Assembly: GCF_001976145.1 (NCBI RefSeq)
Contig: NZ_MOXD01000010.1
Span: 201 to 64,200 of the forward strand
Direction: 5' to 3'
DNA length: 64,000 nucleotides
From: Serratia oryzae
Lineage (GTDB): Bacteria; Pseudomonadota; Gammaproteobacteria; Enterobacterales; Enterobacteriaceae
In this document: positions 7,932 to 18,235 of the stretch, piece by piece
Position numbering within the stretch: position 1 is the stretch's first letter
Layout: the number at the start of each line of letters is the position of its first letter
The notes under the pieces: model-generated
The model's database searches: none
The model's input: only the letters and a program-made list of their open reading frames with translations
Told to the model about the DNA's origin: nothing
Made by a program: the position numbers and the translations under genes

Positions 7932-10811
7932 TTACTGGTATTCGCTCATCGGTACGCAAGAACAGAACAGATTACGATCGCCATAAACATCATCAAGGCG
8001 TTTCACGCTCGGCCAGTACTTGTTTTCACGCACACCCGCCACCGGGAATACCGCCAGTTCACGGCTGTAAGCATGCTGCCAGTCGCTGACCAGTTCGGCC
8101 TGAATATGCGGCGCATTCACCAGTGGGTTATCGTCCAACGGCCATTCGCCTTTGTGCACCCGGTCGATCTCGCTGCGAATCGCCAGCATCGCGTCAATAA
8201 AGCGATCGAGCTCTGCTTTGCTTTCCGACTCGGTCGGTTCCACCATCAGCGTCCCCGCGACCGGGAACGACATGGTAGGCGCATGGAAACCGTAATCGAT
8301 CAGGCGTTTGGCGATATCCATTTCGCTGATGCCGGTCTGCTCTTTTAACGGACGGATATCGAGAATACATTCGTGCGCCACGCGATGATCGCGGCCAGTA
8401 TACAGCACCGGATAAGCCTCTTTCAGGCGGGTTGCGATGTAGTTGGCATTCAGGATCGCCACCTGGCTGGCCTGCTTCAGGCCTTCCGCCCCCATCATGC
8501 GGATATACATCCAACTGATAGGGAGGATAGAAGCACTGCCGAACGGCGCAGCAGACACCGCGCCCTGCTGTGTGGTCACACCGTCGATCTGCACCACGCT
8601 GTGGCCCGGAACGAAGGGGGCCAAATGCGCTTTAACGCCGATGGGCCCCATACCTGGGCCACCACCGCCGTGTGGAATACAGAAGGTTTTATGCAGGTTA
8701 AGGTGCGACACATCGGCACCGATGTAGCCCGGCGTAGTAATGCCCACCTGAGCGTTCATATTGGCACCGTCGAGATACACCTGACCGCCGAACTGATGCA
8801 CAATCTGGCACACTTCACGGATGGTTTCTTCATACACGCCGTGAGTTGACGGGTAGGTCACCATGATGCACGAGAGCTCATCCCCGGCCAGCTCCGCCTT
8901 CATTCGCAGATCGTGCAGATCGATGTTGCCGTTCTTATCGCAGGCCACCACCACCACGCTCATGCCCGCCATCTGGGCAGAGGCCGGGTTGGTGCCGTGT
9001 GCGGAACTTGGGATCAGGCAGATATGACGGCCCGCTTCGTTGCGGCTTTCGTGATAACGGCGGATCGCCAGCAAACCGGCATATTCACCCTGGGCACCGG
9101 AGTTGGGCTGCATGCATACCGCATCATAGCCGGTCAGTTGCACCAGCCATTGCGTGAGTTGGCCAATCATCTGCTGATAACCAGCGGCCTGCTCTGGCGG
9201 GCAGAACGGATGCAGTTCAGCAAATTCAGGCCAGGTGATCGGGATCATTTCCGCCGCGGCATTCAGCTTCATGGTGCAGGAGCCGAGCGGGATCATCGCC
9301 TGATTCAGCGCCAAATCTTTGCGCTCCAGGCGATGCATGTAGCGCATCATCTCGGTTTCGCTGTGGTAACGGTTGAATACCGGATGAGTAAGGATCGGAT
9401 CTTTACGCAGCATCGCCGCCGGGATTGATGCGCTACCGTTGCTGACTGCCGCGTCCAACGCATCGATATCCAACCCATGGTTATCCCCCGCCAGCACGGC
9501 AAACAGCGCCTGCACGTCTTCGCGCGAAGTGGCTTCGTCCAGCGTGATGCCCACTGCACCGTGAATATCGGTGCGCAGGTTAATACCGAAGCTTAATGCT
9601 CGCTCCAGCACTGCGGCTTTGTCTTTCACTTCCACGGTCAGAGTATCGAACCAGGTTTTATGGCGCAGTGGCAAGCCCGCCTGTTGCAGGCCTGCGGCCA
9701 GAATATCGGTCAGGCGGTGGATGCGCCCGGCGATACGCTGTAGCCCCTGTGGGCCATGGTACACCGCATACAGGCTGGCGATATTGGCCAGCAGCACCTG
9801 CGAAGTACAGATATTCGAGTTCGCCTTCTCACGGCGGATATGTTGCTCACGGGTCTGCATCGCCATGCGCAGCGCGGTATTACCGGCTGCGTCACGGGAA
9901 ACACCAATGATCCGGCCCGGCATTGAGCGTTTGAATTCGTCACGGCAGGCGAAGAACGCCGCGTGTGGGCCACCATAGCCCATCGGCACGCCAAAACGCT
10001 GTGCGGAACCAAACACCACGTCTGCGCCCTGTTTGCCCGGAGCAGTCAACAGCACCAGCGCCATGATATCGGCCGCCATGCTGGTAATGATTTTACGGTT
10101 CTTCAGTTCAGCCAGCAAAACGCTGTAATCGTGCAGTTCCCCGGTGGTGCCCACCTGCTGCAGCAGCACGCCGAACACGCCTTGCAGCTCCAGCACTTTC
10201 GCAGGTTTATCGACGATCACTTCAAAACCGAAGGTTTCGGCACGGGTGCGCACCACGTCCAGCGTTTGCGGATGTACATCGTCGGCCACAAAGAAACGGT
10301 TAGCGTCCTTCAGCTTGCTGGCGCGCTTGGCCAATGCCATCGCTTCTGCGGCGGCGGTGGCTTCATCAAGTAGTGAGGCAGAAGCCAGGTCCAGCCCGGT
10401 CAGATCGAGCGTCACGGTCTGGAAATTGAGCAGCGCCTCGAGGCGGCCCTGCGATACTTCTGGCTGATAAGGAGTATAAGCGGTGTACCAGCCCGGGTTT
10501 TCCAGCATATTGCGCAGGATCACCGGCGGCGTCAGCACCGCGCTGTAGCCCATACCGATGTAGGATTTATAACGCTGATTTTGCGCCGCAATCGCCTTCA
10601 GTTCGGCCAATGCCTGATGTTCAGTAACCGCATCCCCCACCGGCGGTGGCCCAGGCAGTTGAATATCTGCCGGCACAATCTGTTGGATAAGCGCGCTGAG
10701 CGTGCGTGCCCCCACCACGTCCAGCATCTGCTGCTGTTGCTGCGCAGAAGGGCCGATATGGCGTTCAATAAACGCTTCGCTGTGTTCAAGTTGGCTGAGT
10801 GTCTGGGTCAT
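7932..10811 (-). CDS. gcvP: Glycine decarboxylase P protein GcvP
   Basis: PLP enzyme of the glycine cleavage system. It decarboxylates glycine and passes the aminomethyl group to the lipoyl arm of GcvH. With the start at ATG 10811 ([10 protein letters not shown], preceded by AGGAA) the protein has 959 residues, the usual length of a fused P protein. A 42-codon upstream extension in the same frame runs through the gcvH-gcvP hairpin and was rejected. The PLP-lysine region [16 protein letters not shown] lies in the C-terminal half. It is the last gene of gcvT-gcvH-gcvP and is converging on pheA. Confidence 0.98.
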   Translation of the reverse strand: MTQTLSQLEHSEAFIERHIGPSAQQQQQMLDVVGARTLSALIQQIVPADIQLPGPPPVGDAVTEHQALAELKAIAAQNQRYKSYIGMGYSAVLTPPVILRNMLENPGWYTAYTPYQPEVSQGRLEALLNFQTVTLDLTGLDLASASLLDEATAAAEAMALAKRASKLKDANRFFVADDVHPQTLDVVRTRAETFGFEVIVDKPAKVLELQGVFGVLLQQVGTTGELHDYSVLLAELKNRKIITSMAADIMALVLLTAPGKQGADVVFGSAQRFGVPMGYGGPHAAFFACRDEFKRSMPGRIIGVSRDAAGNTALRMAMQTREQHIRREKANSNICTSQVLLANIASLYAVYHGPQGLQRIAGRIHRLTDILAAGLQQAGLPLRHKTWFDTLTVEVKDKAAVLERALSFGINLRTDIHGAVGITLDEATSREDVQALFAVLAGDNHGLDIDALDAAVSNGSASIPAAMLRKDPILTHPVFNRYHSETEMMRYMHRLERKDLALNQAMIPLGSCTMKLNAAAEMIPITWPEFAELHPFCPPEQAAGYQQMIGQLTQWLVQLTGYDAVCMQPNSGAQGEYAGLLAIRRYHESRNEAGRHICLIPSSAHGTNPASAQMAGMSVVVVACDKNGNIDLHDLRMKAELAGDELSCIMVTYPSTHGVYEETIREVCQIVHQFGGQVYLDGANMNAQVGITTPGYIGADVSHLNLHKTFCIPHGGGGPGMGPIGVKAHLAPFVPGHSVVQIDGVTTQQGAVSAAPFGSASILPISWMYIRMMGAEGLKQASQVAILNANYIATRLKEAYPVLYTGRDHRVAHECILDIRPLKEQTGISEMDIAKRLIDYGFHAPTMSFPVAGTLMVEPTESESKAELDRFIDAMLAIRSEIDRVHKGEWPLDDNPLVNAPHIQAELVSDWQHAYSRELAVFPVAGVRENKYWPSVKRLDDVYGDRNLFCSCVPMSEYQ

Positions 10812-10861
10812 TGCTACAAATTCCTGAATGCTTGCGAGGTACGGGATAGAGCCTGAACTGC

Positions 10862-10897
10862 AAAACGCCCCGCTGTGAGTCACATGCGGGGCGTTGA
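10862..10897 (-). other. Hairpin between gcvH and gcvP
   Basis: Perfect 10-bp stem AACGCCCCGC / GCGGGGCGTT (10864-10873 with 10886-10895). On the minus strand it is followed by TTTTGC. It resembles a weak internal terminator or an mRNA processing/stability element that could lower gcvP expression relative to gcvT-gcvH. Confidence 0.65.
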
Positions 10898-10902
10898 ACT
10901 GA

Positions 10903-11289
10903 TTACTCGTCGATGGAGGCTTGGTATGCATCAGCATCTAGCAGGCTATCTAGCTCTGCTTCGTCAGATGCCTTGATACGGAACAACCAGCCATCGCCAT
11001 ACGGCTCGCTGTTAACCATCTCTGGAGAGGCATCCAGCTCACCGTTGACGGCAATGATTTCACCGCTGATTGGCGCATAAATATCGGAAGCTGCCTTCAC
11101 GGACTCTGCAACGGCGCAGTCATCACCGGCAGAAACGGTCGTGCCGACTTCCGGCAGATCGACAAAGACCATGTCACCCAGCAATTCCTGTGCGTGTTCG
11201 GTAATACCCACCACATATTCGCCATTACCTTCATCACGCACCCACTCATGGGATGCGGCGTATTTCAGTTCTGATGGCACATTACTCAT
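10903..11289 (-). CDS. gcvH: Glycine cleavage system H protein GcvH
   Basis: Lipoyl carrier that shuttles the aminomethyl intermediate between GcvP, GcvT and lipoamide dehydrogenase. The 128 residues form one lipoyl domain with the lipoylation site in [13 protein letters not shown] (Lys at about residue 65) and the conserved [10 protein letters not shown] and [10 protein letters not shown] segments. It lies between gcvT (29-bp gap) and gcvP (91-bp gap containing a hairpin), all co-oriented. Confidence 0.98.
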   Translation of the reverse strand: MSNVPSELKYAASHEWVRDEGNGEYVVGITEHAQELLGDMVFVDLPEVGTTVSAGDDCAVAESVKAASDIYAPISGEIIAVNGELDASPEMVNSEPYGDGWLFRIKASDEAELDSLLDADAYQASIDE

Positions 11290-11318
11290 TAGCCTGCTAC
11301 TCCTTCGAAAAATAAAAA

Positions 11319-12416
11319 CTAATTGATCACCGATTTACCAGCGCGCACAAAACCGGGCTTAGTCACTTTTACTGGCATTTCCCGGTTGCGGATCTGTACC
11401 ACCGCCTGCTCGCCGATACCGGCAGGCACGCGCGCCAGCGCAATACTAAAACCCAGGGTTGGTGAGAAAGAGCCGCTGGTGATCACCCCTTCATGCACCC
11501 GCCCGGTTGCATCGGTGAAACGCACCGGCAACTCATTACGTAATACGCCTTTTTCCGTCATGATCAAGCCGACCAGTTGTTCCGTGCCCTTTTCACGCTG
11601 CTGTTCCAACGCCTCACGGCCAATAAATGGGCGATCCTGCGGTTCCCAGGCGATGGTCCAGCCCATATTGGCCGCCAGCGGTGAAACCCCCTCGTCCATT
11701 TCCTGCCCGTACAGGTTCATACCGGCTTCCAGGCGCAGGGTATCGCGCGCCCCCAGCCCGGCGGGCTTAACGCCTGCGGCCAGCAGTTGCTGCCAGAAGC
11801 TGGCCGCCTGCTGTTTTGGCAGAGCAATTTCATAGCCTGCTTCACCGGTGTAACCGGTGGTGGCGATAAACAGATCCCCGGCCTGCACACCAAAGAAGGG
11901 TTTCATGCCCTCTACTGCCTGCTTTTGTTGCGGGGTAAATAAGGTGGCGGCGCGTTCTTTGGCCTGCGGGCCTTGCACCGCGATCAGCGCCAGATCGTCA
12001 CGCACCGTCAGTTCGACGCCGTAGGGCAGAGCATGCTGTTCGATCCAGGCTAAGTCTTTGTCGCGCGTGGCGGAATTCACCACCAGGCGGAAATAGTCTT
12101 CGGTAAAGAAGTAAACGATCAGATCGTCAATCACGCCGCCGGACGCATTCAGCATGCCGCTGTACAGTGCTTTACCGGGTTGAGTGAGCTTGGCGACATC
12201 GTTCGCCAGCAGGTAGCGCAGGAATTCACGGGTGCGGGCACCGTGCAGATCCACGATGGTCATGTGGGAAACATCAAACATGCCCGCATCCTGGCGCACG
12301 TTGTGGTGCTCATCAAGCTGAGAACCGTAATGCAGCGGCATCATCCAGTCATGAAAATCGACCATGCGCGCACCGCACGCCAGGTGCTGATCGTACAGTG
12401 GGGTTTGCTTTGCCAT
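11319..12416 (-). CDS. gcvT: Aminomethyltransferase GcvT (T protein)
   Basis: Transfers the aminomethyl carbon from lipoylated GcvH to tetrahydrofolate, giving 5,10-methylene-THF and ammonia. The start at ATG 12416 ([24 protein letters not shown]) is preceded by AGAGGGA and gives 365 residues, matching the family. An extra seven upstream codons are open but were not chosen. The folate-binding GCV_T domain and C-terminal barrel are complete. First gene of the gcv operon. The 540-bp region upstream should carry its promoter. Confidence 0.98.
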   Translation of the reverse strand: MAKQTPLYDQHLACGARMVDFHDWMMPLHYGSQLDEHHNVRQDAGMFDVSHMTIVDLHGARTREFLRYLLANDVAKLTQPGKALYSGMLNASGGVIDDLIVYFFTEDYFRLVVNSATRDKDLAWIEQHALPYGVELTVRDDLALIAVQGPQAKERAATLFTPQQKQAVEGMKPFFGVQAGDLFIATTGYTGEAGYEIALPKQQAASFWQQLLAAGVKPAGLGARDTLRLEAGMNLYGQEMDEGVSPLAANMGWTIAWEPQDRPFIGREALEQQREKGTEQLVGLIMTEKGVLRNELPVRFTDATGRVHEGVITSGSFSPTLGFSIALARVPAGIGEQAVVQIRNREMPVKVTKPGFVRAGKSVIN

Positions 12417-12958
12417 CTTTTCCCTCTTTCCACTCAAAAAGCCGAAGACAGGGTGTTGCTACGCAATAAGGCAGTGTGGCTCGTGGAACATCTCACGGGC
12501 CTGATTACGCGGCGCACGCTGACTGCTCAATACACATTACCGTGCTGGCATAGCTCGTAAACCAACACAGCGCAAACGATACCTTTACCTTGAACTTACC
12601 ACTGAACGGGGGCGTTAACCATAAGTTAAAATATACCCAACCGCACTCAAGCGTAGTCAATTGCCGCGCTAGTGTGCAGAGTTTTTCACTGGAAAAATGC
12701 GCCTAAAGGCACAAAATTAACAATTGAAGCGGAAAACATCCGAAATTATATAACAAAAAAGCGGTTAGCCGGGCGCTTTCGGCTTTTCAACGCCAGCCAT
12801 GAAATTAGAAAAAGTAATGATTAAAACCAACTGGAATTAGAATTTCTCAAATGAAGGGTGGGATAAGAAAAAACGATGGCGGCCTCAATCGGCAAGTTTT
12901 GATACGAGGAAATAAAGGAGAAACTGAAGAGGCCAGCACACTGGCCTCGGTATAAAGG
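12417..12958. other. Non-coding gap between gcvT and ubiI
   Basis: This 540-bp gap holds the gcvT promoter region, which in E. coli is controlled by GcvA, GcvR, Lrp and PurR. It is AT-rich at about 12700-12890 and contains no convincing ORF. I see no glycine riboswitch. At the ubiI side lies a terminator hairpin, listed separately. Individual protein binding sites could not be assigned by eye. Confidence 0.6.
12925..12950 (-). terminator. Candidate terminator of the pepP-ubiH-ubiI operon
   Basis: Stem GAGGCCAG / CTGGCCTC (12929-12936 with 12941-12948), 4-nt loop, ten bases after the ubiI stop. The minus-strand tail is only moderately T-rich, so termination may be partial. Confidence 0.6.
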
Positions 12959-14161
12959 TTATAGCAACCACTCAGGCAAGTCGTTCAACCCCATCGCCTG
13001 ACGCACCAACTTAGGCTTCACGCCCGGCAGGCTATCTGCCAAGCGCAGGCCGACGTCGCGCAGCAGTTTTTTGGCTGGGTTGTTGCCGGCAAACAGCTCG
13101 CGGAACCCCTGCATGCTGGCCAGCATCACCGCCGCTCCATGCTTGCGGCGGCGCTCATAGCGGCGCAGATACAGGTGCTGGCCGAGATCTTTGCCCTGAC
13201 GCTGCAAGCGTTTCAGTTCAGATATCAGTTCGGCTGCGTCCATAAAGCCCAGATTCACCCCTTGCCCAGCCAGTGGATGCACGGTATGCGCCGCATCCCC
13301 CACCAGCGCCAGACGATGGGCGGCAAAGCTGCGGGCATAACGCCCGGTGAGTGGGAAGGTCAGGCGTTCACTTTCCAACTGGCAGTTGCCCAAGCGCATA
13401 TCGAAAGTCATCGCCAATGCGCGATTAAAGGCCACTGGTTCCAGTTGCTTCAGCCTTTCAGCTTCTTCCGGTGCCACCGACCAGACGATGGAGCTTAAAT
13501 GCGGATCGTTAAATGGCAGGAAAGCCAGAATGCCGTCACCGTGGAAAATCTGGCGTGCCGTCGCTAAATGCGGTTCTTCGGTGCGAATAGTCGCCACCAG
13601 CGCGCTGTGGCGATAATCCCAGAAGGTCAGCGGAATATCAGCGTGCTGGCGCAGCCAGGAATTGGCACCGTCGGCCCCCACCACCAGGCGAGCGGTCAAC
13701 ATGCGGCCATCTTCCAGCGTGATAAAGGCATCATTCTCGCCCCACGCCACCTGTTTCAGCGCCGCTGGTGCGATCAACGTGACGTCGGCCAAGGTTTGCG
13801 CCTTTTTCCATAGCGCCTGCTGGATCACGTCATTTTCAATAATATGGCCCAAATGGCTGAAACCATATTCGTCGCCGCGAAAGGCGATCTTGCCGAAACT
13901 GTCCCGATCCCACACTTCCATCGCGTTATATGGGCTAGCGCGCAGATTGAGAATGTCATCCCACACGCCAATCTGTTGCAGCAAGCGTTCGCTGGCAGCG
14001 TTAATGGCGGAGACGCGCAGCGCCGGTTGTGCCTGCAACGGCGAGTTTTCCGGCTGCCGCTGTTCCAGCACCGCCACGCGCAGGCCGCTGCCCTGCAAGC
14101 CGCAGGCCAACGCCAATCCCACCATACCGCCACCGGCGATAATCACATCAAATGATTGCAT
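12959..14161 (-). CDS. ubiI: 2-polyprenylphenol 6-hydroxylase UbiI (VisC)
   Basis: FAD-dependent aromatic hydroxylase that carries out the C5 hydroxylation in aerobic ubiquinone biosynthesis. Exactly 400 residues, as in E. coli. The N-terminal dinucleotide-binding motif is GGGMVGLALACGL, the middle motif is VVGADGANSWLR, and the second FAD motif is LALVGDAAHTVHPLAGQGVNLG, all typical of the UbiH/UbiI/UbiF family. It lies 45 bp downstream of ubiH in an apparent ygfB-pepP-ubiH-ubiI operon. Confidence 0.97.
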   Translation of the reverse strand: MQSFDVIIAGGGMVGLALACGLQGSGLRVAVLEQRQPENSPLQAQPALRVSAINAASERLLQQIGVWDDILNLRASPYNAMEVWDRDSFGKIAFRGDEYGFSHLGHIIENDVIQQALWKKAQTLADVTLIAPAALKQVAWGENDAFITLEDGRMLTARLVVGADGANSWLRQHADIPLTFWDYRHSALVATIRTEEPHLATARQIFHGDGILAFLPFNDPHLSSIVWSVAPEEAERLKQLEPVAFNRALAMTFDMRLGNCQLESERLTFPLTGRYARSFAAHRLALVGDAAHTVHPLAGQGVNLGFMDAAELISELKRLQRQGKDLGQHLYLRRYERRRKHGAAVMLASMQGFRELFAGNNPAKKLLRDVGLRLADSLPGVKPKLVRQAMGLNDLPEWLL

Positions 14162-14206
14162 GCTGCTTGAATTCCTTAAATTAGCGGACGTCCCAAAAAG
14201 GGATAT

Positions 14207-15385
14207 TTAGCGCTCAACCCAGCCTAAAGTACGTTTGGCAAAAGCATCACGCACTGCCGGTAACTGCTCCATCGCCATCAGCCCCAGATTACGCCCGGCA
14301 ACCAACGGCGCATAGTCGTTGGCAAACAGGCGGATCAAACCGTCGGTCACGCCGATCGTCGCCTGCTGATCCTGTTGCCGCCTTTGCTGGTAGCAGCTCA
14401 AGAGCGCATAAGCCCCTAGATCTTCACCAGCCTGTGCCGCTTCAGCCAGCGTTTCTGCCAGCGACATCACATCGCGCAGGCCCAAGTTAAAGCCCTGCCC
14501 GGCGATCGGGTGCAACGTCTGTGCCGCATTCCCCACCAGCGCCAAACGGTGGCTGACATGCTGATTCGCCGTCAGCAGGCTGAGGGGGTAACTGTGGCGC
14601 TTGCCTGCTTTCAGCATCTTGCCCAGCCGCCAGCCGAATGCCTGCTGTAATTCAGCGAGAAAACGCGCGTCATCCCAGCGATCCACCTGCGCACGATCTT
14701 CTTTGGCGTGGCACCACACCAGCGAGCTACGCCCTTGTGACATCGGCAGCAACGCCAATGGCCCGAAGCGGGTAAAACGCTCAAAGGCTCGGCCCTGCGG
14801 CGCTTGCGAGGTGGTGACATTGGCGATGGTCGCAAACTGCGGGTAATCACGTTGCTGCCACTGCACATTACAGGCCTGCGCCAATGCCGAGCGCGAGCCG
14901 TCCGCGGCAACCAGCAGTTGCCCGCTCAAGCGCCGCCCATTGTCTAACTGCACTTCCGCCTGAGTCAGCGTACGCAACACATCAACCACTTTGGCCGGGC
15001 AATGCAGCGTAACGCCGGGGGCTTTCGCCAGCAGCGCAAACAACCGCTGCCCAGCATCGTGCAACTCAATCACCTGCCCTAACGCATCAACCCGATAATC
15101 CTGCGCATAGAGATTCACAAACCCAGCATGGCCGCGATCGCTGACATGTACATGAGTAATCGGCGTGGCGCAATCGCGCAACGCAGGCCAGATGCCGATG
15201 CGCGCCAACTGCTGACAGGTTCCCTGCGCCAGAGCGATGGCTCGGGCGTCGAAACCAGGGTGTGTACGATCGTCAGGCCGCGTTGCCTCAACCAGATCGA
15301 CCGCCACCTTGCCTTGAGTCAGGGATGAAATCGCCAGCGCCAGCGTTGCACCCGCCATCCCACCGCCAACAATAATGATGCTCAT
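14207..15385 (-). CDS. ubiH: 2-octaprenyl-6-methoxyphenol hydroxylase UbiH
   Basis: FAD monooxygenase that performs the C1 hydroxylation in ubiquinone biosynthesis. 392 residues with GGGMAGATLALAIS at the N-terminus, VAADGSRSALAQAC in the middle and LALVGNAAQTLHPIAGQGFNLGLRD. In this last motif GNAA replaces the commoner GDAA, as in UbiH proteins generally. The ATG follows the pepP stop codon with a single base between, indicating coupling. Paralogous to the neighbouring ubiI. Confidence 0.97.
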   Translation of the reverse strand: MSIIIVGGGMAGATLALAISSLTQGKVAVDLVEATRPDDRTHPGFDARAIALAQGTCQQLARIGIWPALRDCATPITHVHVSDRGHAGFVNLYAQDYRVDALGQVIELHDAGQRLFALLAKAPGVTLHCPAKVVDVLRTLTQAEVQLDNGRRLSGQLLVAADGSRSALAQACNVQWQQRDYPQFATIANVTTSQAPQGRAFERFTRFGPLALLPMSQGRSSLVWCHAKEDRAQVDRWDDARFLAELQQAFGWRLGKMLKAGKRHSYPLSLLTANQHVSHRLALVGNAAQTLHPIAGQGFNLGLRDVMSLAETLAEAAQAGEDLGAYALLSCYQQRRQQDQQATIGVTDGLIRLFANDYAPLVAGRNLGLMAMEQLPAVRDAFAKRTLGWVER

Positions 15386-15386
15386 G

Positions 15387-16700
15387 CTATCTGGCCGCCG
15401 CCATCAGGGCTTCGATCGCATCGGCGTCCTTCACCACGCTGGCGGTGAGATTCTCATTGCCGTCTTGGGTAATCAGGATGTCATCTTCAATACGGATACC
15501 GATACCACGGTACTCCTGCGGCACGTCGGCATCTGGCGCGATATACAGACCAGGCTCGACCGTCAGCACCATGCCCGGCTCCAGAATGCGGTCACGGCTT
15601 GGGGAGCCGTAGTGACCAACGTCATGCACATCCAGCCCCAGCCAGTGGCTCAGGCCATGCATAAAGAACGGGCGATGCGCCTGCTCGGCAACCAGATGCT
15701 CTACCTCGCCCTTCAGCACGCCCAAATCAACCAGGCCAGCGATCATAATGCGCACCACCTGATCGTTCACCTCACGGATGCTGATCCCCGGTTTGAACAT
15801 CTCTAAAGCACGGTTGATCGACGCCAGCACAATGTCATATACCGCACGCTGCGGTTTGCTGAATTTGCCGTTTACCGGGAAAGTACGAGTGATATCACCG
15901 GCGTAGCCACGATATTCACAGCCAGCGTCGATCAGCACCAGATCGCCGTCGCGCATTTCGCATTCGTTCTCGGTGTAATGCAGGATACAGCCATTCTCAC
16001 CGCTGCCGACGATGGTATTGTAAGAAGGGTAACGCGCGCCGAGGCGGCCGAATTCGTGCAGAATTTCCGCTTCCAGTTGGTATTCAAACATTCCGGGGCG
16101 GCACTTTTCCATGGCGCGGGTGTGGGCCAGTGCGCTGATCTCACCGGCGCGGCGCATCACGGCCAGTTCTTCCGGCGATTTAAACAGGCGCATTTCATGC
16201 AGCCACGGGCGGTAATCGGTCACGCTCGCCGGGGCTTGCAGGTTCTGGCGGAAGCCTTTGCGTAGTTTATCCAACGCTGCAAACAGGATCTCATCCGCAT
16301 AAGCGTATTGCCCCTGCGCGTGGTACACCACGTCGAGGCCGTTAAGCAACAGGTGCAACTGATCATTGATCTCGTTAAATGCCAAGGCGCGATCCACGCC
16401 CAGTTTCGCCGGCGCGGCCTCTTGCCCGAGGCGGCGGCCAAACCAGATTTCCGCCGTCAGATCCCGTACCCGGTTGAACAGGACGCTGTGATTATGGGTC
16501 TCATCGCTTTTCACCAGAATCAACGCGGCTTCCGGCTCATTAAAACCGGTCAGATACCAGAAATCACTGTTCTGGCGATAGGGGTATTCAGAGTCTGCAC
16601 TGCGTGTCGCTTCCGGGGCGGCGAAAATAACCGCTGCACTGCCCGGTGCCATTTTCGCCAACAGCGCCTGACGGCGGTTGTGAAATTCCTGCTGAGTCAT
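15387..16700 (-). CDS. pepP: Xaa-Pro aminopeptidase PepP (aminopeptidase P II)
   Basis: Cytosolic dimanganese peptidase that removes N-terminal residues preceding proline. 437 residues: an N-terminal AMP_N domain (about 1-170) and a pita-bread M24B catalytic domain. Metal-binding segments are visible: IDAGCEYRGYAGDITRTF (two Asp), HGLSHWLGLDVHDVG (His), TVEPGLYI (Glu) and GIRIEDDILIT (Glu). It lies directly upstream of ubiH, with one base between them. Confidence 0.98.
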   Translation of the reverse strand: MTQQEFHNRRQALLAKMAPGSAAVIFAAPEATRSADSEYPYRQNSDFWYLTGFNEPEAALILVKSDETHNHSVLFNRVRDLTAEIWFGRRLGQEAAPAKLGVDRALAFNEINDQLHLLLNGLDVVYHAQGQYAYADEILFAALDKLRKGFRQNLQAPASVTDYRPWLHEMRLFKSPEELAVMRRAGEISALAHTRAMEKCRPGMFEYQLEAEILHEFGRLGARYPSYNTIVGSGENGCILHYTENECEMRDGDLVLIDAGCEYRGYAGDITRTFPVNGKFSKPQRAVYDIVLASINRALEMFKPGISIREVNDQVVRIMIAGLVDLGVLKGEVEHLVAEQAHRPFFMHGLSHWLGLDVHDVGHYGSPSRDRILEPGMVLTVEPGLYIAPDADVPQEYRGIGIRIEDDILITQDGNENLTASVVKDADAIEALMAAAR

Positions 16701-16759
16701 TCACCTTCTCCTGAAATCGGTTGAGCTGTGCTGATGAACAGCCGCGCAGAACTGCGCAA

Positions 16760-17338
16760 TCAATGTAATGTCGGTTTGTTAACTTCCGGTGCCGTCGGCT
16801 TGTGACGGGTAAACTCGGTATGGCAGAGGATGGCGACGACGCGCACATATTCCACCACTTCTACCAACGACTGCTCCAACTCTTCCTGATCTTCGTCTTC
16901 GTCGTAGCCCAGTTGAGCGATGTTGCGCAGATCGTCGATCGCCTCACCCACTTCATCTTTCACCTGCGCCAGTTTTGGCTGCATCATGCCCAATCCCAGC
17001 AAGAAATGGTTCACCCATCCCGCCAGTGCGTCAGCACGCTCAAACACGCTGACCGTGTCACCTTCCGGCATCAGCAACTGGAACATAAACTCATCGTCTT
17101 CCAGCGTATCGCGAGTCGCTTCATGCAGTTGCTGTAACGGCACACCCAGCGTCTGCGGGAAAGCCACACCTTCGTTGGTCAGTTCAAACACCAGCATCTG
17201 CCAACTGGCATCGCGGTTGCCACCGCACAGCAGGCCGCTGATCAGGCCATGCATTTCTGCGGCCGTTAAGGCTACCGACTGCTGGTTGAGAGCAACGGTC
17301 AAAGATTGGTAACTTGGAAATGTATTCTGTATGGACAT
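16760..17338 (-). CDS. ygfB: UPF0149 family protein YgfB
   Basis: Small all-helical UPF0149 protein of uncertain general function. In Pseudomonas a homologue affects AmpC expression. The start at ATG 17338 ([11 protein letters not shown]) gives the usual 192 residues. A second ATG two codons upstream (17344) is also possible, and neither has a strong ribosome binding site. The conserved block [27 protein letters not shown] is intact. First gene of the ygfB-pepP-ubiH-ubiI group, divergent from zapA. Confidence 0.93.
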   Translation of the reverse strand: MSIQNTFPSYQSLTVALNQQSVALTAAEMHGLISGLLCGGNRDASWQMLVFELTNEGVAFPQTLGVPLQQLHEATRDTLEDDEFMFQLLMPEGDTVSVFERADALAGWVNHFLLGLGMMQPKLAQVKDEVGEAIDDLRNIAQLGYDEDEDQEELEQSLVEVVEYVRVVAILCHTEFTRHKPTAPEVNKPTLH

Positions 17339-17549
17339 GCGCATTCGTCGTCGTTGGCAGGATAAGTTCGTGTTATGCTACCACCAAGGTCCGTCGCTAT
17401 ACCAGTTGAGCACAACACCTCAGTGGCGCGTTATAGTCGTGGCGTTTTAACCTATCGACCAGGCAAAATGGCGGTAAGTACGCATTTTGAAACCCTTTTT
17501 TGTCTGGTAATGTTGAGCGCTATCGATTAAAACCGGTACTGAAAAAGTG

Positions 17550-17578
17550 TTGTATCTTGGTACCGAGATATATATAGT
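17550..17578 (+). promoter_or_regulatory. Candidate zapA promoter
   Basis: TTGTAT (17550-17555), a 17-bp spacer and TATAGT (17573-17578) about 70 bp upstream of zapA. The rest of the 308-bp ygfB-zapA divergent spacer shows no ORF or clear repeat. Confidence 0.4.
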
Positions 17579-17646
17579 GGCGCCCGCTTTGAGTTGCACG
17601 GCACAAGCTGGCCGGAGCTGGCGCGAAATTTAGGCAGGAAGGTGGC

Positions 17647-17976
17647 ATGTCTGCACAACCGGTAGATATTCAAATTTTTGGCCGTTCGTTAAGAGTCAAT
17701 TGCCCGCCAGAACAACAAGATGCGTTGAACATGGCAGCAGAAGATCTTAACCAGCGGTTGCAAGATCTCAAAGTTCGCACTAGAGTCACAAATACAGAGC
17801 AACTCGTTTTCATCGCAGCATTGAACGTCTGTCACGAACTTGCTCAAGAACGCTTGAAAACGCGTGACTATGCGGCCAATATGGAACAAAGAATTCGTAT
17901 GCTGCAACAGACCATTGAACAGGCACTGCTTGAACAGGGTCGCATCTCTGAACGTCAGGATGCACAATTCGAATAA
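17647..17976 (+). CDS. zapA: Cell division protein ZapA
   Basis: Promotes bundling of FtsZ protofilaments at the Z-ring. 109 residues, as in E. coli: an N-terminal globular domain ([23 protein letters not shown]) followed by a long C-terminal coiled coil that makes the antiparallel tetramer. GGAAGGTGG lies just before the ATG. The 6S RNA gene follows about 40 bp later, the standard enterobacterial order. Confidence 0.97.
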   Translation: MSAQPVDIQIFGRSLRVNCPPEQQDALNMAAEDLNQRLQDLKVRTRVTNTEQLVFIAALNVCHELAQERLKTRDYAANMEQRIRMLQQTIEQALLEQGRISERQDAQFE

Positions 17977-18017
17977 CTTAAGTTGCTGAAGTTGAAGGTT
18001 TCGGCAATGAGTAAAAA

Positions 18018-18201
18018 ATTTCTCTGAGATGTTTGCCAGCGGGCCAGTCCCCTGAGCCGATATTTAGTACCAATAGAATGTGATGACTCGTGATCGGTGT
18101 GCATGCTCGGCCCGTCCGAGAAGCCTTAAGGTTGCGACATCATGTTCACCTTGAACCATGGGTTCAAGGGTTACAGCCTGCGACGGCATCTCGGAGATTC
18201 C
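18018..18201 (+). ncRNA. ssrS: 6S RNA
   Basis: About 184 nt matching the E. coli 6S RNA closely at both ends (ATTTCTCTGAGATGTTTGCC at the start, CATCTCGGAGATTCC at the end) and through the middle, e.g. GCATGCTCGGCCCGTCCGAG. The two ends pair to form the closing stem of the open-promoter-like hairpin. It binds sigma-70 RNA polymerase and represses many promoters in stationary phase. In E. coli it is co-transcribed with the downstream fau gene, and the 34-bp spacing to fau fits that. Confidence 0.96.
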
Positions 18202-18235
18202 CTTCACTCGTGGTTTACCACACAAGTTCGCTACT

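Noticed and set aside
12417-12958. Glycine riboswitch upstream of gcvT
   Set aside because: No pair of aptamer-like conserved GGAGAG/GGACGA elements could be found. Enterobacteria normally control gcv through GcvA/GcvR and Lrp.
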